Source of the DNA: an uncultured Schlesneria sp.
GTDB taxonomy: Bacteria > Planctomycetota > Planctomycetia > Planctomycetales > Planctomycetaceae
Reading direction: 5' to 3'
DNA: 41,349 nt
Assembly (NCBI GenBank): GCA_903858935.1
Contig: CAIOKO010000147.1
Span: 1 to 41,349 of the forward strand
Position numbers and translations under genes: made by a program. The notes below the pieces were generated by a model. That model was not told the origin of the DNA and did no database searches. It saw only the letters and a list, made by a program, of their open reading frames with translations. Positions 34,007 through 41,349 of this stretch are shown in pieces; position 1 is the stretch's first letter; each line of letters starts with the position of its first letter.

Positions 34007-37000
34007 TCAGTCGATGTAAACGAATTCATTTAAGCAGAGCAGGACATGACAGAACTCCACGAGTGCCGGTTCGATATTTGTACCGGCATCTATGCCCGCA
34101 ACGGATCTTTGACTTTCAATAAAGGCGAGCATCTGATTTCGTTCGGAATCTGACGGAGCATGAGCGAACGCAATTCGATAGGCGAGGTCAACTGAGGTTG
34201 CGATCGGGACTTCTTTTGTCGGGCGAATTCGTTGTGCGAGCTTCTCGGCCTGCTGACGTACGAACGGTGAATTCATCATTGCGAGCGACTGTGTTGGAAC
34301 TGTTGTGCTTATCCGCTCGCCAACGCTTTGGGTCGGTTCCGGAGCGTCGAACATTGTCATCAACGGAATCAGCTCGCTCCGTTTGACTCGTAAATAAATG
34401 CTGCGACGTGGTGTATTATCCAAAATACTGGGGCCGTACATCCCAAGGTCGAGATTTCCGCCGATTGAAAGTAAGGCATCACGAATCAATTCCGCATCAA
34501 GTCGTCTCGGCTGGAAATGCCACAAATACTTATTTGACGGATCGATTTGCAGATTCTCGGCATTGATTTCATGGGATTGTTGATAAGCGGCACTCAGCAT
34601 GATTTGTTTGTGCAACGGTTTCAGCTTCCAACCATTCGAGACGAATTGTGAAGCAAGCCATTCCAGAAGTTCCGGATGAGATGGTCGATCTCCCTGAGCA
34701 CCGAAATCATTGGGAGTGCCAACGATCCCTTCGCCGAAGTGATGCTGCCAGACGCGGTTAACCATCACTCGAGCGAGCAATGGACCGGCACCTCGTTCGA
34801 CGTTGGTGATCCAATCCGCCAAGTCGACTCGCGGATCGACCGTTCCTGAAACAGGCTGTGCCGCAACCGGCGCTGCCGGCGGGGTTTCTCGAAACAGAAC
34901 TTGTATGAACCCGGGTTCGGCCTTTCCCTGTTTGTTATCCACTTCGCCGCGCCGTAGCAGAAAGACATCCTGACCACCGGCCACTGTTGTGTAGACCTCA
35001 GTCAAGGGTGGACGTGGCTCAGACGCAGCATGCGCACGGACGGATTGATAAACCTTGGATGTCTCGGCATCGAAGGGACTGAACCAGCGAGTCATTGCTT
35101 CCCGTAAAGGCTCGGGCAATTTGTTTCCGTTCGCTGCCAGAATTGCTCGAATCTCGCCGACATTCTGTGCAACAACATCACCAGCCCATGTTGCGGGGTT
35201 CGGCTCGGTACTCAGCGAAAACCGAATTCGGCCAAGTCCCAAATCGCGAAACTTTAATTCAATCTGAAGTTCCGTTCCGCTCGCAAAGCCAGCAAGTGGC
35301 GATTCGAACTCAAAAATCGCAGCATTGTCTTTGTTGGCTGGCGGACGAACGACCCAAGCCGTTTCAGGTTTGCCGTCGACAGCGTGTCCGAGTGGCTGAT
35401 CCTTTTCTTCAAACGCGGCATAGATCGGCTTAAGCTTCAGCTCTTGCGGAGCTTCTGCCGCATTCCCGTCCAGCGGCCGAGCGACGACTTTTAATTCAGC
35501 CAGCTGAAAGCTGCCGTCTCCATTCAAACCCGGTCCCTTCGCGGGAAGTGATTTGTCGGCGAAAGCATCCAGTCGAAGTGATGCGATGTTTTTCTGGAAC
35601 GTATGAAGAGTGATTTTGTATCGTTCTTGATTAGGTACGACGCGACGCTGGCCCCTTTGGATTAAGACCGTTCCGGGACTAATTGCTCCATTGTGGGAAA
35701 TGATTCCACCAGGTAACCATTTCAGCCACGATCGGTCCGCATCGAGATCGACAGGCTCCATGAATTGCCAGCGAGGCGTATCAGCTTGTTTGGGTAACTC
35801 AGCGGATTGCCATGCTTCAAAACGTTTTGGTAATTCTTCGGTCGAGAATTTACGGAGGGCCGCTAATAAAGGCTCGTGCGCCTGTCGATAACTTTCCCAA
35901 GCGCGTTGCGTCGCCGCAGGATCGGGATCAATCGTTCGCGACCCATGCACCGTCCGTGCCAGCGACGCGGCCAGAGAATAATAGTCTTTCTGCTGCAGCG
36001 GATCATATTTGTGGTCGTGACAACGAACACAGCCAAGTGTGAGACCCAGCATCGATCCACCGACCGTCATCAGCATGTCGTCGAGTTGATCGTATCGAAT
36101 CCCTTCAACGGTTTTAGCTGTAATCTGGCCAGGGTATGGACCGGCGACAAGAAAGCCACTGGCGGATGCCCCGAGATAGTCATCAGGCTGCAGCTTATCA
36201 CCGGATAATTGCATTCGCACAAACTGATCGTACGAAAGATCATTGTTTAACGCCCGAATCACCCAATCCCGGTAGTGGTATGCTCCCGGCCGGAATCCAT
36301 CGAATTCGTACCCGCCGCTTTCAGCAAATCGGGCAACGTCCAGCCAATGTCTGGCCCACTTCTCGCCATACCGGGGACTTTCCAGCAGACCGTCGATGAC
36401 TTTCTCAAACGCTTGCGGTGACGAATCATTGAGGAAGTTATCGACCTGCTCAGGCGTCGGAGGAAGTCCAGCCAGATCAAAATAGGCGCGGCGAATCAGC
36501 TTCTCTCTGTTTGTCGGAACCCCAGGCTTCAGACGTTGTCGTAACTGGGCGGCGACGACGAATTGATCAATCGGAGATCGAGTCTGGATTCCTTCAGGAA
36601 TCGACGGGGGCGCAACGATCTTCAACGGCTGAAACGACCACCATTTTCGACCTTCATCGATGTTGATTTCGCGTTTGGGCTTGATTGGCGCGGCCCCCTC
36701 GCGTGGGTCGGGCGCTCCCATTTCGATCCATTTTGCAAAGTCGGCAATAATTTCGTCCGACAGTTTTCCTGAAGGAGGCATTTCCATGCCGTCATACTTC
36801 ATCGCCTTGAACATTCGACTTTCGGCGGACTTTCCTTTGACCAAAGCAGGACCACTCTCACCTCCAGCCAGAATCCCCTCTGCCGAATCCAGAAAAAGCG
36901 CTCCTTGCAACTTTTTTGTGTCGCGAGCGCCCACGGAATGGCAGCTATAACAATGTTGCACGAGCACCGGACGAATCTTCTGTTCGAAGAATTTTAATCC

Positions 37001-37078
37001 TTCTTCATTCGGGGATTGCGCTAATGACGACTTCGCGAACGTGACGAGCAGCAGGTATGCGATGATCCAACGGTACAT
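34007..37078 (-). CDS. DUF1549/DUF1553 secreted protein with N-terminal cytochrome-like domain
   Basis: This 1023-residue protein has a signal peptide (MYRWIIAYLLLVTFAKSSLAQ) and then a planctomycete cytochrome C domain: VLVQHCYSCHSVGA with CxxCH at 43-47 and MEMPPSGKLSD as probable axial Met region near 100. DUF1549 follows at ~165-375 with CVRCHDHKYDPLQQKDYY. The middle region (~400-690), partly a galactose-binding-like beta domain (LDAFADKSLPAKGPGLNGDG), separates it from DUF1553 at ~735-1015 (RVMVNRVWQHHFGEGIVGTPNDFG). It is much longer than the 788-residue relative at 7099, which has an Ig-like domain instead. Exported; precise activity unknown. It heads a two-gene operon. Confidence 0.94.
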   Translation of the reverse strand: MYRWIIAYLLLVTFAKSSLAQSPNEEGLKFFEQKIRPVLVQHCYSCHSVGARDTKKLQGALFLDSAEGILAGGESGPALVKGKSAESRMFKAMKYDGMEMPPSGKLSDEIIADFAKWIEMGAPDPREGAAPIKPKREINIDEGRKWWSFQPLKIVAPPSIPEGIQTRSPIDQFVVAAQLRQRLKPGVPTNREKLIRRAYFDLAGLPPTPEQVDNFLNDSSPQAFEKVIDGLLESPRYGEKWARHWLDVARFAESGGYEFDGFRPGAYHYRDWVIRALNNDLSYDQFVRMQLSGDKLQPDDYLGASASGFLVAGPYPGQITAKTVEGIRYDQLDDMLMTVGGSMLGLTLGCVRCHDHKYDPLQQKDYYSLAASLARTVHGSRTIDPDPAATQRAWESYRQAHEPLLAALRKFSTEELPKRFEAWQSAELPKQADTPRWQFMEPVDLDADRSWLKWLPGGIISHNGAISPGTVLIQRGQRRVVPNQERYKITLHTFQKNIASLRLDAFADKSLPAKGPGLNGDGSFQLAELKVVARPLDGNAAEAPQELKLKPIYAAFEEKDQPLGHAVDGKPETAWVVRPPANKDNAAIFEFESPLAGFASGTELQIELKFRDLGLGRIRFSLSTEPNPATWAGDVVAQNVGEIRAILAANGNKLPEPLREAMTRWFSPFDAETSKVYQSVRAHAASEPRPPLTEVYTTVAGGQDVFLLRRGEVDNKQGKAEPGFIQVLFRETPPAAPVAAQPVSGTVDPRVDLADWITNVERGAGPLLARVMVNRVWQHHFGEGIVGTPNDFGAQGDRPSHPELLEWLASQFVSNGWKLKPLHKQIMLSAAYQQSHEINAENLQIDPSNKYLWHFQPRRLDAELIRDALLSIGGNLDLGMYGPSILDNTPRRSIYLRVKRSELIPLMTMFDAPEPTQSVGERISTTVPTQSLAMMNSPFVRQQAEKLAQRIRPTKEVPIATSVDLAYRIAFAHAPSDSERNQMLAFIESQRSVAGIDAGTNIEPALVEFCHVLLCLNEFVYID

Positions 37079-37500
37079 GCAAGATCTCTTTTGTGATATC
37101 TGAACGTGTCTGAAACGTTATGGTTACGTCACGAAACTCACCGCGTGCCACTCTCATTAAAGTCAATAAGAGGCGTGCGAGTGCTTCCAGGCACTTTATC
37201 AGTTGGGAATGTTCGGCGGGACTAAATCTGTCAGGAGTACCAGCGTGTCGAGCCGTTCAGGATTCGACACTCATTAAGATACCTTAACGAACCGGCTAGA
37301 CGCCAGACCCAATCGAGAATCTTGATGAATTGAATCTCCGCCGGTGCTGATTCTTCCGACTTGAGCGAGTCGCAGGCAGGTCCAGACTACCCACTCATCT
37401 CAAGATCGGTTAATTTGCTTTGCTCGCGCGAATTGTTGTCGTTTGATACCGACGCGAGTTGTTGAAGACTGGTTTGTTCGATTGGAACAGGGACGCGTTC
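37079..37500. other. Intergenic region before the helicase
   Basis: No gene is supported. A weak hairpin GTGTCGA (37245-37251) with TCGACAC (37264-37270) is present. The divergent promoters for the flanking genes should lie here, but no convincing pair of hexamers was found. Confidence 0.4.
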
Positions 37501-40500
37501 ATGACGTTGTCGGAACTGCTGGAAAGCAAGTTTCGCGGAGATATTCGTTTCCGAGGGGCTGCGTATATTCAGGCGGAACGGGTGGCGGTAATCCGCGTCA
37601 CGTCCGACCATCTATTTGCCATCGTGCGTGACGGCGTCGAATACCAGACGCAGCTCAGTCGCGATAATGGCGTTTTAAAAGTTTCGTGCAACTGTGTTGG
37701 CACAGACGCGAACAAGAGCGGCAATCCGCACTGCAAACATTTGTGGGCGACGATTCTCGCGGCCGATGCCGGTAAATACATCGGCGACGGAGCGAAACAG
37801 GGATACATCCCCCCGTTCGCCGTCGAAGATGAGCCGCTCGATTTCGCTGACGACGACTGGGATGATAATGACGAAGAAGCCTATTCTTCGATCGGCAACT
37901 CAAGATCGACAAAACGGGCCGAGCGGGAATCAATTCGCGCCGAAATCGAGGCCGCTGCCGTTCCGCGCCTTCGTGAATGGGAATCTCGACTCAGCGAACT
38001 TCGCAAGGCCATGCAAGGGGAAGATGCCGCAGGCGCTTCGAATGCAGCAGGCCGAGAACGCCAGATTTTTTACGAGATCGATGCCGTTGCCAGCGAAGAA
38101 GCAGGATTGATCATCATCCAGACCTCGAATCGCCAGAGGCGATCGAATGGCGAATGGGGTAAACTTAAACCACTTAAGTTAAAACCCGGCAAATTTGAAG
38201 ATATCGACGATGACGAAGACCGCAGGATTCTCGCTCACCTTGTCGGTGGAACGCCTGATCGCAGCTCGATGACAGGGCCGGTGACAGACAGTCTCGCTGC
38301 ACACCGATATCGCTTGCCACATGACTTGTGTCAGCTGTTGCTCCCCGCAATTTGCGCTACAGGACGCATCCGAATTCTCGGCGATGATGAACGCGTTACC
38401 GAAACCCTGGCGTGGGATGATGGTGGTCACTGGGAACTGTGCCTGAAGGTCGAGTTCGAACCAGCCGAAGAAGCATGGAAATTGCGGGGATCGCTGCGAC
38501 GCGGTGAAGAACACATGTCCTTGAAGGACCCCGTACTCGTCGTTCCGGGCGGCTTGGCAATCACCACGACTTTGGTCAGACCATTTCAGGACTTTGACGC
38601 CTATCCGTGGGTCGCGCTTCTGCGTCGATCAGACGATCTGAAGGTACCCGTCGGCGAAGAACATGAACTCGTCGACCGTCTGCTGGATATGCCGGCATTG
38701 CCTCGACTCGAGCTACCCGAAGAACTGAAGCTCATGGAAGTCGTGCTCGAGCCCAAGCCAATTCTGGTGGTTCACGCACCTGGGAAGTCGCGATGGCACA
38801 ATGATCGACTCAAGGCCGAAGTCTTGTTTGATTACGATGGACTTTCGATCCGGGCATCAAGCAGTCAATGGGCAATCGTCCAGCGTGAAGCGAGCCGATG
38901 CCTTGTCCGTGATAAGCCGAAAGAGGCGCTCGCGTGGTCACAGCTGATGGACTACGGTTTTCGCAGACTGCTCGATCAGAAACGGGGTGCGCACGATGCG
39001 GAAATCGCCGCTCGCGATCTTGCCCCGGCGGTCCGAAAACTGATGGCCGAAGGCTGGCAGGTTCGTGCCGATGGAAAACACGTTCGTCAGGCAGTGGACC
39101 TGAAATTCCAGATCAAATCGGGAATCGATTGGTTCGAATTACACGGCGATGTGAATTTCGATGGCGCACGCGTCACCTTTCCGGAATTGCTCGCGGCACT
39201 CGCCCGTGGTGACGGCACGATCGTGCTCGATGACGGTTCTTTAGGCATCTTGCCGGAGGAATGGCTGGTTAAGTATGGCCTGCTGGCAGGACTTGGCGTC
39301 GCAGATGGTGAACATCTGAGGTTCAACGCGGTTCAGGTCAGCATTATCGACGCACTTTTGACGTCGAAGGAAGATGTCGATTTCGACGCCAAGTTCCTGG
39401 AAACACGAGAACGATTGGCAGCGTTCGATGGGATCAAGACCGAACGTGAACCACCGACGTTCCAGGGCGAACTTCGACCGTATCAACGCGAAGGGATTGG
39501 CTGGTTGAAATTCCTTGAGGAATTCAACTTTGGAGGCTGTCTCGCGGACGACATGGGTCTTGGTAAAACAATCCAGATGCTGGCGTTTCTGGAAGATCGG
39601 CGCCTTCGCGTCAAAAAGCGAAATCCAACGCTGGTCGTCGTGCCAAAGTCCTTGATGTTTAACTGGAAGCACGAATGCGAACGATTCACTCCCGCCATGA
39701 AAGTCATGGAATACGCGGGCCTGGATCGTGCGAAGATGCGCGACGAGTTTCTGAAAATGGATTTGATTTTGACGACGTATGGAACACTTCGTCGCGACGT
39801 GCTCATTCTGAAAGAATTGACCTTTGACTACGTGATTCTCGACGAAGCTCAGGCGATTAAGAACTCGACATCACAAGTCGCGAAAGCGGTCCGATTGCTG
39901 CAGGCCAAACATCGGGTTGGCCTCAGTGGTACGCCGATTGAAAACCATCTGGGTGATCTCTGTTCGATTTTCGAATTCCTTAACCCTGGTATGCTCGGTC
40001 GAAGTTCGGCCTTTAAGCAGCATGCGGCCGACCCGACGAATCAAGAGACGCGTCGAGTCCTTTCCGAAGGGCTGCGACCGCTGATTCTGCGCCGTACTAA
40101 AGCCAGCGTGGCCAGTGAGCTTCCCGAAAAGCTCGAACAGACCATCTTCTGCGAGATGGGCGAGGATCAGCAACGCCTTTACAACGAACTTCGCGACCAT
40201 TATCGCGATTCGTTGCTGGGCCTGGTTGCAGAACAAGGGATTGCCAAAACGCGAATGCACGTGCTGGAAGCATTGCTCCGCCTACGTCAGGCGGCGTGTC
40301 ATCCAGCCTTGCTGAATCGGTCCGCACCGGACGATTCCAGTGCAAAGCTTGACGTACTGATCCCGCATATCGAAGAACTGCTGGAAGAGAAGCACAAAAC
40401 GCTGGTCTTTTCTCAGTTCACAAGCATGCTGGCCATCGTACGACAGGCTCTTGACAAGAAGGGTATCGTGTACGAATACCTCGACGGTCAGACCCGTGAC

Positions 40501-40845
40501 CGTAAGGAACGAGTCGAACGATTCCAGACAGACGACAATTGTGGCGTGTTCCTGATCAGCTTGAAGGCAGGGGGACTTGGTCTCAACCTGACTGCTGCAG
40601 ATTACGTCTTCATCCTCGACCCCTGGTGGAACCCTGCGGTCGAAACGCAGGCAATCGACCGGGCACACCGCGTTGGTCAAACCAGACAAGTCTTTGCTTA
40701 TCGTCTGATCTGTAAGAATACCGTCGAAGAAAAAATCGCCGAACTGCAACAGGCTAAACGGGAACTGGCTGACGCGATTCTGGAACAGAACAATTCGATC
40801 ATGCAGAATCTGACGACCGACGATTTGAGGTTGCTGCTGTCCTGA
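37501..40845 (+). CDS. SWIM-domain SNF2-family helicase/ATPase
   Basis: The ATG at 37501 (1114 residues) is preferred because CAGGGAC lies about 6 nt upstream; a TTG at 37459 is the alternative. A SWIM zinc-binding motif is at 63-80 (CNC...CKH). An acidic linker (DFADDDWDDNDEEAY) and a large central region of bacterial SNF2 type follow. The ATPase core has DDMGLGKT near 682-689, DEAQ at 781-784, LSGTPIEN near 809 and LRRTK; the second lobe has VFSQFTSMLAIV, YLDGQT near 993 and QAIDRAHRVGQ near 1051. It should translocate on dsDNA using ATP, acting in chromatin, transcription or repair. The gene is monocistronic or followed by DUF4404. Confidence 0.95.
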   Translation: MTLSELLESKFRGDIRFRGAAYIQAERVAVIRVTSDHLFAIVRDGVEYQTQLSRDNGVLKVSCNCVGTDANKSGNPHCKHLWATILAADAGKYIGDGAKQGYIPPFAVEDEPLDFADDDWDDNDEEAYSSIGNSRSTKRAERESIRAEIEAAAVPRLREWESRLSELRKAMQGEDAAGASNAAGRERQIFYEIDAVASEEAGLIIIQTSNRQRRSNGEWGKLKPLKLKPGKFEDIDDDEDRRILAHLVGGTPDRSSMTGPVTDSLAAHRYRLPHDLCQLLLPAICATGRIRILGDDERVTETLAWDDGGHWELCLKVEFEPAEEAWKLRGSLRRGEEHMSLKDPVLVVPGGLAITTTLVRPFQDFDAYPWVALLRRSDDLKVPVGEEHELVDRLLDMPALPRLELPEELKLMEVVLEPKPILVVHAPGKSRWHNDRLKAEVLFDYDGLSIRASSSQWAIVQREASRCLVRDKPKEALAWSQLMDYGFRRLLDQKRGAHDAEIAARDLAPAVRKLMAEGWQVRADGKHVRQAVDLKFQIKSGIDWFELHGDVNFDGARVTFPELLAALARGDGTIVLDDGSLGILPEEWLVKYGLLAGLGVADGEHLRFNAVQVSIIDALLTSKEDVDFDAKFLETRERLAAFDGIKTEREPPTFQGELRPYQREGIGWLKFLEEFNFGGCLADDMGLGKTIQMLAFLEDRRLRVKKRNPTLVVVPKSLMFNWKHECERFTPAMKVMEYAGLDRAKMRDEFLKMDLILTTYGTLRRDVLILKELTFDYVILDEAQAIKNSTSQVAKAVRLLQAKHRVGLSGTPIENHLGDLCSIFEFLNPGMLGRSSAFKQHAADPTNQETRRVLSEGLRPLILRRTKASVASELPEKLEQTIFCEMGEDQQRLYNELRDHYRDSLLGLVAEQGIAKTRMHVLEALLRLRQAACHPALLNRSAPDDSSAKLDVLIPHIEELLEEKHKTLVFSQFTSMLAIVRQALDKKGIVYEYLDGQTRDRKERVERFQTDDNCGVFLISLKAGGLGLNLTAADYVFILDPWWNPAVETQAIDRAHRVGQTRQVFAYRLICKNTVEEKIAELQQAKRELADAILEQNNSIMQNLTTDDLRLLLS

Positions 40846-40953
40846 ACAACAAGGGGATGTTTATCTGGTATCAGGATTGGTACGCTGTTACTTGTAGCGG
40901 CGTGCTGAAAAGTCGTACGTCGATCAGGTTCTCCTTATTAAGAAACCGTCATC

Positions 40954-41319
40954 ATGTCCGATCAATCCGCACAAGGACCACAGACAGTTTCTGACCTTCA
41001 GGCCAGACTCCGTCAACTTTCAGCGTCGATCCGTCAGGCTGACCATCTGGATTCGTCAACCCAATCCTCGCTGGCCAGCTTGCTCGACGAACTCACGATC
41101 CACTTGGATTCCAACGGCCACGAGTTGGAAAAAACAACACACCTTGCCGAAGCGGTTAGCGAAGTCACTCATTCGCTGCACGAACCACATTCGGCGGGAT
41201 TGATCGAATCTGCGAGCAATCGCCTGCAAGAAGCCGCAGCGCGGGCGGAAGTCGAAGCCCCCGTCGCAACAGGCGTCGTCTATCGCTTCATTGATGTTCT
41301 GGCGAACATGGGAATCTGA
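40954..41319 (+). CDS. DUF4404 family small protein
   Basis: 121 residues without signal peptide, mostly helical, probably coiled coil: LQARLRQLSASIRQADHLD, LASLLDELTIHLDSN, SNRLQEAAARAEVEAP, then the characteristic ending TGVVYRFIDVLANMGI. The pattern of a small acidic helical bundle ending in NMGI is what I know of DUF4404. Function unknown. It lies 108 bp after the SNF2 gene on the same strand, with no clear ribosome site, and is the last gene in the window. Confidence 0.8.
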   Translation: MSDQSAQGPQTVSDLQARLRQLSASIRQADHLDSSTQSSLASLLDELTIHLDSNGHELEKTTHLAEAVSEVTHSLHEPHSAGLIESASNRLQEAAARAEVEAPVATGVVYRFIDVLANMGI

Positions 41320-41349
41320 ATTACGGCTCTGTTCGAAACTCGGGGTGCC

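Overview
The window looks like a chromosomal segment of a planctomycete, probably order Planctomycetales and possibly a Schlesneria- or Gimesia-like lineage. That placement is inference. It rests on two large cytochrome-type DUF1549/DUF1553 proteins, four DUF1501 proteins with N-terminal twin-arginine-like RR motifs, many secreted modular proteins, TTG/GTG starts, weak or absent Shine-Dalgarno sites at several genes, and repeat-rich intergenic DNA. No rRNA, tRNA, phage or complete insertion sequence was seen.

Left part (1-7098) is accessory and gene-poor. A minus-strand group holds a type-3 copper tyrosinase followed by two genes that each appear broken by one in-frame stop, in both cases where a tryptophan codon is plausible. 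Next come an orphan 187-residue protein and a lipoprotein built from two copies of one domain. The rest is repeats: two inverted copies of a ~172-bp MITE-like element, a segment bounded by TGTCCCC/GGGGACA, a ~150-bp inverted-repeat segment, and the most striking object here, 36 copies of a 20-bp unit in strict register with no indel (5741-6466). A sigma70-like promoter sits just upstream of that array.

Middle part (7099-23848) is mostly plus strand. An apparent operon encodes a DUF1549/DUF1553 protein, a DUF1501 protein, a PPC-domain protein, a second DUF1501 protein and an SDR oxidoreductase. It is followed by a bestrophin-like channel, a redoxin/cytochrome/copper-monooxygenase/EF-hand multidomain protein and an MMPL/RND transporter. 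An orphan DUF1501 gene lies on the opposite strand. A hydroxyproline-catabolism group follows: 4-hydroxyproline 2-epimerase, a DadA-like FAD oxidoreductase and a hotdog thioesterase, closed by a hairpin.

Right part (24526-41349) is more conserved. A minus-strand housekeeping cluster reads rsmA, guaB, hisC, hisB behind a perfect TATAAT box. Then come a conserved protein of unknown function, a small secreted protein overlapping a polytopic membrane protein, a strong hairpin between convergent genes, a second DUF1549/DUF1553 plus DUF1501 pair, a SWIM-SNF2 helicase and a DUF4404 protein.

The DUF1549/DUF1501 pairs and the PPC and redoxin-copper proteins probably act outside the cytoplasmic membrane. 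Their substrates cannot be told from sequence.
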